Shown in pieces: positions 1-10,144 of a DNA stretch of 64,000 bases. The DNA is from Gautieria morchelliformis (lineage: Eukaryota; Basidiomycota; Agaricomycetes; Gomphales; Gomphaceae). The stretch covers positions 310,001 to 374,000 of the forward strand of contig WHVA01000027.1 of the NCBI GenBank assembly GCA_015179125.1, written 5' to 3'. Under the pieces are notes generated by a model, which was not told the origin of the DNA, did not search any database, and saw only the letters and a list, made by a program, of their open reading frames with translations. The stretch's first letter is position 1; each line of letters begins with the position of its first letter. A program made the position numbers and the translations under genes.

Positions 1-236
1 ACACACATCGCGCTCGATAGCCATTAAGGCTTCGAGCTCAATCTCTTTTTGCACCCGCCCTGTCCACTTCCCACTTCTTGTTGAATTGCTATTTTGTATT
101 TATGCTTGCGCCGGCTTGAGCACGGCCCGGTTCCCGGTCGCGCAGAGAGCGCTGGCATCGCAATCTACCTTGTTGCTAGCCCAGTGTCACACTCGAGTGA
201 GCATAGAGCCAAGTCGACCTCGTAACCCATCGTTTC

Positions 237-480
237 TGTGGAACGAAGGAAATATAAAATATGATCTTATTATTCAATCTTGAGACATAGAGTGTTTTTG
301 GGATAATTAGCTACGGCCGGGGCCCATAACCTGTAGGTCGAAGTATGATTAGAGGTGTAGTATATCGGAGTAAAGCAGCGACCTTAGTCGCTTCCTTATA
401 TACATGAAAGCCTTCTGCTAATTATAGTATATCTTATTGTCTCCTTTGTCCTTTGTCTTTTCCCTATCCCTTGTCTTCCT
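237..480 (-). mobile_element. Ty1/copia relic: leader, primer-binding site and LTR start
   Basis: A 13-base stretch at 319-331 (GGGGCCCATAACC) is the reverse complement of the copia primer-binding site also seen at 22366-22378 and 30679-30692. It matches the anticodon arm of initiator methionine tRNA, the half-tRNA primer known for copia and Ty5. From 332 the sequence begins TGTAGGTCGAAG and runs into TATA-rich DNA like the copia LTR at 22379. The piece at 237-250 also resembles the start of that LTR in the same orientation, so this is a mosaic of leader and LTR fragments of a minus-strand element. No coding part is visible; it is an old fossil with unclear ends. Confidence 0.5.
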
Positions 481-1485
481 CTTATCCACTCGTCCTTTGT
501 TTACGCGAGTGCGAGGCGTCAGCGCACCAAAGTGCCGCCCGCGAAGTTTGGGCTCCCAAGGATCGTCTTAAGGTCTCTCTAGCTTCCTTGCGAAGCACGT
601 CGACTGTTAAGTAGGCGAGATGAAGGGCTGGACCCACACACGTCTACAATCAAACGACTTCGTCGCGGTCCAAGCACCGGGAACCTGGGAAATACAGTAT
701 TTTGAATAGAAGCGTTGGCCATTAGGTAATCGGGCTTGGCGGCACTTCGGTAGCGATGACGTGTCCCTACAATACAGTTCGCGAGACAAGCGGTGGACGG
801 GATGTGACAAAGAGTTTGGAGAAAACAAGGCGTCGGGCAGACAATGGAGGAGATATTATTAGAGAGGACCCCATGTATTGAAGGCAGCGACCTCTGCCGG
901 TCGCTGCTCACCATCGAATCAACCCCGTACTCTAAAGCTCCTTCGACCTATATCTTTTATGCCAGAGCCATGTCACGTTCACGAGAGGCAGCAGAGAAAC
1001 TTCATAATAGTCAGTCGACAACTTGCAATCGGATGTCGAAGGATATGCGAATTTGTGCCGCTGTGCCGGATGTCGCTGATCCCCTTACTGCGTACCACTT
1101 ATTCTTCGCCTTTGAAGCTCAATTTGAAACTTGTGATCTATACATATCAAAAGGATTACTGGAAATTTTATCAAGTTGAAGTAGGATGGATGTAAAATCA
1201 ATGCGAAGGCTAGTAGTGGTAAAGCGTTAGCGGCCAAGGCGGCAAGCGGCGTCACTACGACAAGAGACGATACGAAGTCGACTTGACTGTTGTCTCCGCT
1301 GTGTGGCTCTGTTTTGGTGGTAAAGTCACCACCATAAATACTTTCCACAGTTGTACGCCATAGTGTGTTTTCGAAAAAGTAAAATGCACGGTTCCATGCT
1401 ATGAAGTTGATGCGTCTTCTATTGTGGACATATATATGATAGATGTTTTTTGTTATGCTCATTTAGCTCTCGGAAGCCACAATAC
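481..1485. other. no recognisable gene
   Basis: About 1 kb with only short overlapping reading frames on both strands (the longest about 125 codons), none with motifs I recognise. No tRNA, rRNA or repeat stands out. It could hold a diverged exon or decayed transposon sequence. Confidence 0.4.
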
Positions 1486-1524
1486 CTCACCTCTCTCCTA
1501 TTCAGAGAATAGGAGAGAGGTGAG
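1486..1524. repeat. perfect 18-bp palindrome
   Basis: The arms 1486-1503 and 1507-1524 are perfect inverted repeats (CTCACCTCTCTCCTATTC and its complement) around a 3-base loop. It lies about 440 bp beyond the stop codon of the minus-strand Clp1-like gene, so it may be a transcript-end hairpin or a tiny foldback element. Confidence 0.8.
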
Positions 1525-1589
1525 CCACAGTCCCCAACCCCGTGACATAAGATGCAGACGGGCCAGCACTTACTGGCGAGTTTGCACCT

Positions 1590-1759
1590 GATCCTCCTGA
1601 GTTTGAAAGCGATTTAGGTCCCGACCTCAGCCGCTTCAGATGGTAAAGCCATTATTTTCTATTCCGTGGTATTTACCGCGGTATAGACCCTTCGCGACTA
1701 AAGTGCTAGTTAGGTCCCACGAGGTCGGGGCCTAAATCACTTTCAAACTCAGGAGGATC
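1590..1759. mobile_element. 170-bp miniature inverted-repeat element (MITE-like)
   Basis: The terminal arms 1590-1628 and 1721-1759 are 39-bp inverted repeats that match at all but two positions. The interior is short and non-coding. The size and long terminal inverted repeats are those of a non-autonomous DNA transposon. I cannot define a target duplication with certainty (CACCT and CACGT flank it in inverted sense), so the superfamily is open. It sits about 200 bp past the end of the Clp1-like gene and could affect its 3' end. Confidence 0.7.
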
Positions 1760-1960
1760 ACGTGAGGCCACAGTGGACAGTCGCCACACAACATCGAAGA
1801 TTCTTTACATATGTAACCTTGTGGATCGATCCGTCTAGTTTTGCGTTGCATAATGAATGTAACTGCACCAAGCACGAGTCCCTGCTTCATGCAGAAGGAC
1901 ACACTTTGTGCATGAAAAAATCCCCTATAAAGTTGGCGGGCTAGTCGATAGCTAAAACGC

Positions 1961-2921
1961 TCATTGCTCCCCAATCTTCACCTCGAGGGCCTCCAACAAC
2001 GTCCCCCAGGCATAATCCATCGCTTGCCACAGCGTGTGGTCGACCACGCCCAGCGCCCCCACATTGCTCCAGACACCCTGCACCGTATACGTATACTCCA
2101 ACAGCCCCGGGATCGTGCACGTGTCGGTGACGGTCCTCATGTATGCATGAGGCGACAGCTTGCCCGTAGGGAGCGGCAGGAACGCCGCGGAGAGCGGCTC
2201 CGTGCGGCCCGTGTATAAGTACTCCAGGAGGAGCCGGAAGGTGCTTGGGCTTGGCAGGGGGAGCGGGTGCACGGGAACGGCAAGGCGGCGGGCGCCCGCC
2301 GAGGGGAGCGCGAGGTTCGCAGAGTCAGTGCCGAGGACGTGGGGGCGGGCGCCCTCGCGAGGGAGCGTGACGTTCGCGCAGTGCGCGACGAGGACGATGT
2401 CGTGCACGGGGTGGAGCGTGATGGGCGCCGTCTGGTCGGCGGGCGTGGACGCGTAGACGGCGAGGACGTCCGTCGGGGCGTCTCCCACGTCAACCGTGTC
2501 GGGGAGGGTGATCTCCACCTCGCGCGGGATTGGCCCCGTGGTACATGTTGTAATGACTGCGTTGTTAGCTAGAAGCATGCTGAAAATCCCGGGTCAGATG
2601 TGTGGCAAGCGGCGCACGCGCAGCGACGTACCGGTCGCTCAATGCCTTCAACGTCTTTTGAATATACTCGACGGGCACGTTTGCGAGCTGGCTATCGATC
2701 TCCGTGAGCGCGGCTTTCGACACCTTGCAGAACGGGTGTCGCCGGAGCTCCCTCGGGAGCGTGACCGTCCTCTGCGCGGCGTCCCCCGACGTACTCGTAC
2801 TCGGCCTCGGCGCATCCGAATCGGCATCCTCGATGGGCACGATGAGCGCGCTGGTCCGCGCCGCCGCAGGCGTGGCACGTCTGGAAGAGCGGCGGTTCCG
2901 CCGTCGGGATGCATTGGGCAT
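1961..2921 (-). CDS. Clp1-like protein (basidiomycete clampless1 family), two exons
   Basis: Exon 1 is 2921-2632 and exon 2 is 2579-1961; splicing gives 302 residues in one frame. The intron has GTACGT at its 5' end, CTGAC as branch site and TTTTCAG at its 3' end. Residues 1-45 are basic and Ser/Ala-rich. Conserved family blocks follow: KVSKAALTEIDSQLANVPVEY (about 66-86), HPVHDIVLVAHCANV (153-167), LLLEYLYTG (214-221), and GVWSNVGALGV...LWQAMDYAW (265-288) at the C terminus. Known biology: clp1 of Coprinopsis is needed for clamp-cell formation under A mating-type control, and Ustilago Clp1 for spread of the dikaryon; many agaricomycetes carry several Clp1-like paralogues of unknown role. The start is the first ATG of the frame. 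The frame has no stops and the splice sites are good, so this is probably a live host gene. Family assignment is from memory of the conserved blocks; which paralogue it is cannot be told. Confidence 0.8.
2580..2631 (-). other. intron of the Clp1-like gene
   Basis: A 52-base intron with donor GTACGT, branch-site CTGAC 16-20 bases before the 3' end, and acceptor TTTTCAG. Removing it joins the codon split CG/C (Arg97) and keeps both conserved protein blocks in one frame. Confidence 0.85.
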
Positions 2922-3647
2922 GGTGAGATGAAACGGTGGGGGTGGCGTAAGATGAAGGAGTGGGATGAAGGAGGGGTGGTTCAGGAACTGAGATGGGAAA
3001 CGCGCTGGCTCCCTTTATCCATTTCCAAACGCATCAGGCGCCGAACCCGCAGGCACAATTAAAACTGACGCGCGGATCGGAACAGGCAGGGGCCGCCACA
3101 GTCCCAAGGCGGCGGCGACCACCGCTCACACGAGGCCGAGATAAGTAGCGTCTTATTTCAAAGGTGTACATCCACTATAGAAGCAAGTCTCCTCTCAGCC
3201 CTGTCTCTCATCTCAGGGACAAGCGCTCCTCACACCACTCGCAATCAACGATCACGGATGAATACCCGTCCGGTAGGTCCTCTCAAGGCGTCCGCCATGA
3301 TACCGCGCCAAGCACGCCTCCCTACGCGTTACAGGATCACCCGCGCCGTCTGAGTGAGAGCAAAGTATGATTTTCCCAGAGAGAGCAGCGTTGGCGGCAA
3401 GTCGTACACCGCTCGACTGTCACAGGACGCCAGAGAAAGCGTTCCGCGAGTGACAGCGTGGACAGGTCTACACACCCGCGACTACTAGTCCTTCATCGCA
3501 GGCGTCGCGCACGCGGCAGGATGGGGATGATAGGGATGCATGGGTTATGAGGATACCCGCACAGATGCAGCGTAACGCACACCAAGTTCCACTGTGAGCT
3601 CAATCCAATTGAGATGGTAAGTTCAATGTTTTATAGTAATTTTATTT
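2922..3647. other. upstream region of the Clp1-like gene, no gene seen
   Basis: GC-rich DNA upstream of the minus-strand Clp1-like gene, which should hold its promoter. Short frames are present but none carries a recognisable motif. The region ends at the breakpoint-like start of the transposase fragment near 3648. Confidence 0.4.
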
Positions 3648-3938
3648 AGTCTGACAGGGTTGAACCACAGTACTGGGGATGGGTCAAGTATCGCTATCGT
3701 GAGGTATCCAAGCCAACCTTCGCAGAAGCGAAGAAAGTGGCATTGAAATATCTTACTTAATGCATGCCCTACCGATGTAATCCGGCGGTTTATCAATCGG
3801 TCCTGGAGGTTTATGAGCACATACCGGATGCGGCTTACTGGTAATGCTGCCACATGGGCCATCAGGAAGCAAAAGCAACATCAGCAGGTTTCAAACAGAG
3901 CAATGATGTCAATTGAGGCAGTTCTGAACCCGACTTAG
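3648..3938 (+). pseudogene. Tc1/mariner-IS630-like transposase, C-terminal fragment
   Basis: The plus strand starts abruptly with RVEPQYWGWVKYRYREVSKP, the block that carries the third catalytic residue (Glu) of the basidiomycete DDE transposase family whose body lies at 7630-9883. After a frameshift near 3759 it continues as NACPTDVIRRFINRSWRFMS and ...NAATWAIRKQKQHQQ to a stop at 3936-3938, as expected for the family's C terminus. It is followed by the element's terminal inverted repeat at 4091-4120. This is exactly the part that the minus-strand copy at 7630-9883 lacks. It is either the other half of that element, moved by an inversion, or an independent truncated copy. Confidence 0.75.
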
Positions 3939-4090
3939 CATACATATTTTTCGAATTTTTGGTCAAGCAATTTGGCCACCTTCAAAAGTTGTAGGAAAAA
4001 TCTAGAAGACATGTTTTCTGACGTATTTTGACCCACTGAATCCAATTCTGAACTCAGTTTGTCCAAAAAAAAATCAGATCACGAGATCTC

Positions 4091-4122
4091 AAGTTTGCTG
4101 AGTTTGATTGTCCGCAACTGTA
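4091..4122 (+). repeat. terminal inverted repeat of the Tc1/mariner-like element (3' end) with TA
   Basis: The 30 bases 4091-4120 (AAGTTTGCTGAGTTTGATTG followed by TCCGCAACTG) match 10113-10142 at 29 of 30 positions, and both are followed by TA, the known Tc1/mariner target dinucleotide. The two copies lie in the same orientation instead of facing each other. Confidence 0.8.
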
Positions 4123-4925
4123 CCCTGACCTGCACAGTTCTACTTTTGATTGGATGCACTCGTTTAAAGTTTTCAAATGGCATTGGTGCTGTTCTTGGTG
4201 CCTGAGAGACTTACATAGAAATTCAGCAAAAACATACCACAATTATCCAGGCTTTCCACAAACCAAAGAGCAATCACCGCAATCAGGAGAGCTGGTGGCC
4301 TCATTGACAATTTTTGAGAGGGAAACCAGGGGACAGATGATCTTGGACCCGAAGAGTTGTTTTGAAACAACTTTTTCATGATATTATCAGCAAACATCAT
4401 TGAAGTCATGGTCAAAATGAACCTTATTCAAAGGAGCCTGTGTGCACCTGGCAAAGAAACAGTAAAGCTGAGGAGCATTAGTTCAGAATGGCTGGGTAGT
4501 TGCCATAACAAGGATGCACCTACTTTGCCTAGGAGGAGGTACAGTCCCTTGCTCTTTGGTGCGCTACGCTGGGTCAATGGGGCATGATGGCTTTCGTAGA
4601 ATGTAGGTATGTCATGGTAGTCTGGTGTAGCCACTCTACTGAAGCCCAGTCTCCTGGGGCACGATGTGTCCAATGGTGCACCAACAAATATCTGCATGTT
4701 TTGGGGTGGGGACCTCAGCTACCCTTAGCAAAGGTCCCCAAGGAGGTCCCCACTAAGTGTAAGCACTTGGTGGGGACCCATGGCATCCCCTATTTATGTT
4801 GCTAAAAAAAAGGAAAAGTTCCCAAACCTCAGATTTTGTGCTCACCTGATGTAGCCACCCACATTACATAAGCATGCCAGTTCCTACCTTCCTCTACCTT
4901 ACTAGGATATCAAGCGTCTCCAGAA
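4123..4925. other. non-coding stretch with nested short inverted repeats
   Basis: No gene recognised. Around 4706-4790 there are two overlapping palindromic pairs: GTGGGGACCTC (4706-4716) with its complement at 4744-4754, and GTCCCCACTAAGTG followed after four bases by a near-perfect complement. They suggest a small decayed foldback element; its ends cannot be set. Confidence 0.4.
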
Positions 4926-6578
4926 TGTTAAAAGTTGCCAACATTGGAAATAGTTTCTGTATGTGGTGCAGATTCAGACTCGAATATAGAGTCGAATCAA
5001 GTTCAGTTGGGAGAGTGAGGGAAATGATGCTGTGCATAGTGATGGGCAGGGCCTGGCCCAGGCCATGGGCCAAGCCAGGCCAAAGCCGTTGGTGCATCCA
5101 GCTCCATGGCCTGGCTCAGGTTTTGACAAGCCAAAGCCAAGCCAGGAAGCCATGGCCTGGCGAGCACCTAAATACAGGATCTTTGGTCACCAAAAACAAT
5201 ATGTTTGCTCTGATACTGGTGTGTATATAAGTTTTTTTCATGATATGTAGTGTGGCCCAGCAATATTATAAGGGCACTTTCAGCTGTGCAGGACAGGTGA
5301 GAGCCTATTAGGCTCACTATTATGTCACAGGGCTAATGCTACAGCCAGGCTGCCATCCCATAATGACCTTTCATGCAGCCACATGACAGATTCATGATTC
5401 ACTCATGGAGGAATTCAGCGATCTGAGCATCAAGGAGATGGGAACTTATGAAACAATTGACCCTCACATGGAGGATGACCCATCTGAGGCAAACATAGGA
5501 ATCGAGTGTGATGAAATCCTTCGGGCAGGGAACCTGCGAGCGCTGTATATGGTGGTGTAATTGCTGAACCCCACCATGGTGAGTCATTCTTCCAGTTGTT
5601 TCAGTGGTTCATGCCTTCTCAGGACTCAAAAAATATGCTTTGTAGTGGCGGTATCCACTGGTGCGTGTCCGAGGGCATGACACCGCTGGAGGGAGAGCAA
5701 GATTAGTCTGAGTCAGGGTTCGAGTTGGATATTGATTGCAATGCGGGTCTCAATGACATCATCTATGATAAGGAAGAGTTTTGTGCGCTACATACAAAGT
5801 AAGAATGATGTCTGTGTCTACGACACACTTCAAGCTATTCCCCACCAACAGGGCAAGGCCAAGCCAGAGCTGAGCAAGACCAAGTCCCAAAGACCTGGCT
5901 CAGGATTTAGCAAGCCAAAGCCCGCGCAAGCCAGGCCAAAGCGGCATTCAGGCCAAGCCAGGCCATGCCCATCACTAGCTGCGCAGGATATATGCGCCTC
6001 AAAATAATCAACAAGACAAGATAGAGTGCTTCCGAGCACTGTAGGGTAACTGATAAGTGAGTTTGATTGACTGACTAGTCTCTGTGTACATTTGAGCTAT
6101 TTATCTGGCTAAGGTACGTGAGCCTACAGAGTTAGATGTTCCGGATCATGTGAGGATGAACATGTGAACTGAAGCTCAGAGAGGAATGTGCCGGCTGTTG
6201 CGGTAGTTACTAACCTATTACTTGATTGTGTTATGTATATAGAATCGATATCAGAAAGAAATGTGATGATGGATTGGGGGAGAAGAAGAGAAAGACAGTT
6301 CTGTGTATGATGTGCCGGTCATCACAGCACTCCTCGGATCAGAGCCTCTAGGGTCTCTGTATCGAGTCAGGGACAGGTCCGCGGATTGATGGAATAGGGT
6401 AGGAAGGACTATGTGAATGCGTGTGTGCTTAGAAAGGTGTGCGTGGGCGCGGGGGAGGGCTCGAATAGGTGTAGGGTGTGTATGCCACCTGGTGTGGATA
6501 CTGGTGAGTGCACATATGCGGTGTAGCGTCTTTTGGTGGGTGAGTGTGTTTGTGTGGACTTTCAATACATTTATAACA
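4926..6578. mobile_element. solo LTR, family B, interrupted by a hAT-like element
   Basis: The element runs from TGTTA (4926) to TAACA (6578) and is flanked by CAGAA (4921-4925) and TAGAA (6579-6583), a near-perfect 5-bp target duplication. Without the 949 bp of inserted hAT-like DNA and its duplication it is about 704 bp. It shares several blocks with the family-B copies at 43820-44448 and 55170-55985, for example the paired ACTCG...GAGTCGAATC block near 4978 and 55213, and GTGAGTTTGATT near 6057 and 43932. No internal region is present, so it is a solo LTR and an old fossil. Confidence 0.6.
5037..5977. mobile_element. non-autonomous hAT-like DNA transposon, 941 bp
   Basis: The ends read TAGTGATGGGC...GCCCATCACTA, an 11-bp perfect terminal inverted repeat that extends imperfectly into GGCCTGGC. 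It is flanked by GCTGTGCA (5029-5036) and GCTGCGCA (5978-5985), an 8-bp target duplication with one difference, as hAT elements make. Subterminal DNA is full of CAAGCCAGGCCAAAGCC-like repeats at both ends, also typical of hAT. The interior has no transposase; a 51-codon plus-strand frame near 5405-5560 has no known motif. It inserted into a family-B solo LTR and so is younger than it. Confidence 0.75.
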
Positions 6579-7629
6579 TAGAATGAAAGCCTGTCAATGA
6601 TCTGGCAGATGGACTCGTGATCCGGTGCCTTACTGTCCATGCCCCACAATGAGCGGCCCTAAACCTGGCGATTGGTATCTATTCGCACTATGAATACCTG
6701 CTCGACGCAGTGAGTTGACGCTGGTCAGCCATGCTGACTGATGCTGACCCCGACCTGTACCTTAATACACCGATGCAGGGAAGACCCGCAACAGTGGCCT
6801 GCGGCGGTGCGTACTACCCGCCGCTGATAAATAGCGCATATCGTTGACGAACGGCACTCGTTCCCGTTTCTACGCAATCTGACAGCGCCGCTCGAGTCTT
6901 TACGTAGAGATGCTCTTCGTCTGTGTTTTTGAGGCAGTTCTTTTCAAGCGAGAAGGATTTTTTTTTTCCCTTTTGGAATCCCCATCTGCCTTCAAGTTCT
7001 CCCATGCAGTCGCGCGTCTCCGACCCGACGATGCTCCAGTCATCAGCGCCTCTTGGCAACTATCCATCTGGAGTGCTTTTTCCCAGGAAAGAACGTGACA
7101 GGTACAGACAGCCCTGACGGGCCAAGCTCATCATCACGCAAGCATTTCAGCCTGAGTATTGAATGTGATTGTGCGTGATTCGCCTCTGTAACTGGATAAA
7201 CCCTGAAATATGCGATTACAGTAAGGCTTGCGGCGCGTGCTCATAGTGCGCACGCATTTCGATTAACGATTAACATGGGTACGGGCAAAGAAGACTAGCT
7301 TCCTTGCTATATATATCCAATACAATGAGTCAGTTCTCACTCTGTGATCTATGTATATCTTTCTGTTCACGATGCGTCAATGTTGCCGGCTATCGACTCA
7401 CCAGTCCTCCGATATATCATAGATCATCGCTGTCCCGTTGAGACACACTCTGCCAGTGCATTTCAAGCGGTGCAGCCTGTGATGGATATTAATTGAGGAA
7501 GGGGTTCTCTAGGCTCGGCCCGGAAGTCGCGCACGCACACGCACAGCACCTCCAGCTCAAGCTCATACTCCGGGATTCGTTGTTTGTGTCGCTTATTCGC
7601 GGACTGGGCCCACGCGTTACGGTTAGTGG
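6579..7629. other. no recognisable gene
   Basis: About 1 kb between the family-B LTR and the broken end of the transposase. Only short frames without known motifs. TATA-rich DNA at 7300-7370 resembles LTR sequence, but no ends or target duplication could be defined. By the inversion model the junction with the transposase near 7690 is the second breakpoint. Confidence 0.4.
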
Positions 7630-9883
7630 TCAGCGGTGGTGAAACGTAAACCTTTGGCAAACCTGGAGGTGTGTCGCGCGTATGCATTCATGCCCAGCTT
7701 TCTTGATAAGAGCCTCAAGCATAGACTCTTGATTCACAAAATCATCCCGTTTGCGGAGGAGGCAGCCCATGCAGCAATCAGTATTTTCGAACGGGCATAC
7801 TGGTGCGCACTTGGCACGCATCTTACGAACATCAAGGACACATTCTAAACCTTTTGATCTGCCATCTGGAAGTGTCATCTTCTGCACCTTTCCCCGGTGC
7901 TCTGCAACTGGATTGGATTCAGGGATGACCGTGTCACGCTGTCGACACTGCTTCCCACCATCCGACTTGTTCATTTCCAAAGCTTTGAGTGCATCTGGAC
8001 CCAATGATGCATGAGCTGAGGACTGATCAAAAATAAAGAGTGCGACACAATTCCGGTGCGATTTCTTGAACACCTGGATTGTGTGCTTCACTTGAGTAAG
8101 CAGCTGTTCTGTATCCCACCAGGCATTGCCATTGGAACCAGGGTAAATGATTTTCCAAGCTTCATCCACAATATTTCCTTCTGCATCATGAAGAAGAAGA
8201 CAACCCGTGATTGGATTAATGAACTCCAAGACATGAATAAGACGGCCTTGGCCTTTCTTCCGTAAGATGGTCTGATTCAGTCCCAACCATGCCCGCGCTT
8301 TGTAATCGTTGACTGAGAGGCAGCTTGCATTGTGAAACTGAGGTATGATCTCTTTCTCACCCTCTCTCAATGTTGGTGCCACCTTTCTCAGCTCTGGACC
8401 CTCAAACTTTGTCATCCGCGCCTCAAACTTGGCCATGGCTGGAAGAAAGAGCTCACTATGGTACTTGACCATGTCTTCTCTTTCAGGCCCATCCATATAC
8501 ATGCCCTTTTTGAGTGCCTTCAAGTGCCATCTGAGTCTCAGAAGCCAACGCCATGCAGTTTGTTCACAAAGTGGCTGTTTCAACGGAATTGACAGGGCCA
8601 GTAGGATTTCTTTATTGAGTGCATGCTGAAATTTGCAAGGGGTGACTTCACCTGCTTTCTGTGAGGTGAGATATGCTCACGCTACGGTTTTGACACGCTC
8701 ATCGAGTAGGAGGCTATGTGCCATCTTCTCCCCACCTTATTTACCCACAGGCAACTGTTCCAACACTTGGTAGTGTGCGAGTGCACGGACTCGCCGTGCA
8801 TAATACTCTCCCTTCCCCTCATGCCACTGTTGAGCAATATCAAGACTGGCTTTGATTTTGCTATATCCTTTGAGCTGGAGGGTGGCGAAGTTCCAGAGAA
8901 TATGAAGCTGATTGATTTTTGTGATAGGCAAAGTGTTCCCTGCCTTCTTCAAGTCCTTTTTTATCTGTTCACGAAGTTCTTGCCAGCCCCAAATATTGGA
9001 TTCACCTCCATGTGCACACTCCTCAAGATCGTCCTCCCAACCAATCTCCAAGTCTTTCAGTTCAGCTAGGAATGCAGGATCTATCTCGAAATCCACGCTT
9101 TCCTGGTGAGCCAGCACTGGGGCAACCTCGACACTTTCTTCCTGAATGGCTGGTGGGATCTCCACCTGCACACTTTCTTGCTGGATTGTCACCAGCTCGG
9201 AACAGGTGACACTGTGCTCTGCAGGCAATTTGTGAACACGAGTGGATATAAAAGCATCCAATGTTGTCTGATTTCGGTTCACATTATGGTAACGGCATTG
9301 GGTGCACTTTGATTTACTCATTACATTGGGGCCTTTTGCGTACTTTTTGGGCCGCTCTGTGACAGTCAGCTTGGAATTGGTGCATGGTCAACATTTTTAG
9401 ATACTCACCAGTTCTCCTTTTTGTGCTTTTCCTCAACACATCAGGGACCCAGTCTTCATCCAAGGGATTGTCTCCCTCATTCATTGCCAATGTAATTAAG
9501 TTTTCTTGCATATTTTCGACTCCCCAATCCCCACACAACGACTCTTCTTCAATGTCCGTATCGGATTCCATGCCGGCATTGTCATCATTGATAATAAACC
9601 TGGTGCTGTCAAAATGCAACCCTAATTCTTTTTCCAGTATATCACACATGTTTGGGTTGCTGTTCTCATGGGGATCAACTGGTGTCGGCATGTCGTTCAT
9701 GAGAGGTTCCACATTTGGTAACTGTGGAACGTTCAACCGGTTGACCTGATTTCGAAGGCCAGTGGTGTCTCGGGCATGTTTTGGACACCGTCCGCAAGCC
9801 ATTGAAGAGGATACAGTTGTGGCTTGTGGGTCCCACTTGTGTTTCCCTTTTTTTTTGCTCCACAGCTGATAGCCTGAACTCAA
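7630..9883 (-). pseudogene. Tc1/mariner-IS630-like transposase, body without its C terminus
   Basis: Reading right to left: an N-terminal part from ATG at 9883 with Cys-x2-Cys (ACGRCPKHA) and an acidic stretch; a 52-base intron (9408-9357, GTGAGT...CTGAC...CACAG) that keeps the frame; then RPKKYAKGPNVMSKSKC, a helix-turn-helix-like region (KINQLHILWNFATLQLKGYS, QWHEGKGEYYARRVRALAHY), LCEQTAWRWLLRLRW, and the DDE core with QFHNASC, ARAWLGLNQTILRKKGQGR, LFIFDQSSAH (second Asp) and DGGKQCRQRDTVIPESNP. The frame carries two in-frame stops (TAA at 8737-8739 and a TGA about 60 bases further). The usual first catalytic Asp (HDESC in relatives I recall) reads HNASC here. After GHECI (near 7690) the family sequence stops; the missing piece with the third acidic residue matches 3648-3938 on the other strand. 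The element is dead. Superfamily from the DDE motifs, the terminal repeats and the TA target. Confidence 0.75.
9357..9408 (-). other. probable intron in the transposase gene
   Basis: GTGAGT at the 5' end, CTGAC 13 bases before CACAG at the 3' end, 52 bases long. Splicing joins ...KRRT to ERPKKYAKGPNV and restores one frame from 9883 onwards. Confidence 0.65.
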
Positions 9884-10112
9884 TTGGGCAAGTGTAATAA
9901 TGTTCAGCTCATTGAAAGCTTTTGATTACACATTTTTTCATATTTTTCCCAATTTGTTTTGGGGGTGGCCAAATTTTCAGTGTTGTTGGCCCAAAATTTT
10001 TGATATAAGAAAATCGGCTGGTAGAATCATGTTCATCAGGGTGTAATATACACATTTTAGCAGTTTTTTACTATTCTGAATGTTTGTAGCGGTGTGCGTA
10101 AATAGGGTCACT

Positions 10113-10144
10113 AAGTTTGCTGAGTTTGATTGTCCACAACTGTA
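10113..10144 (-). repeat. terminal inverted repeat of the Tc1/mariner-like element (5' end) with TA
   Basis: 10113-10142 matches 4091-4120 at 29 of 30 positions and ends at TA (10143-10144). It lies about 230 bp upstream of the transposase start codon, which marks the 5' end of the minus-strand element. Confidence 0.8.

Noticed and set aside
2137-2572. Frames opposite to and out of phase with the Clp1-like gene
   Set aside because: Arg-rich translations typical of shadows in GC-rich coding DNA.
7463-7848. Frames on both strands around the broken end of the transposase
   Set aside because: Partly shadows of the transposase and partly the unrelated sequence beyond the breakpoint; no coding motif.
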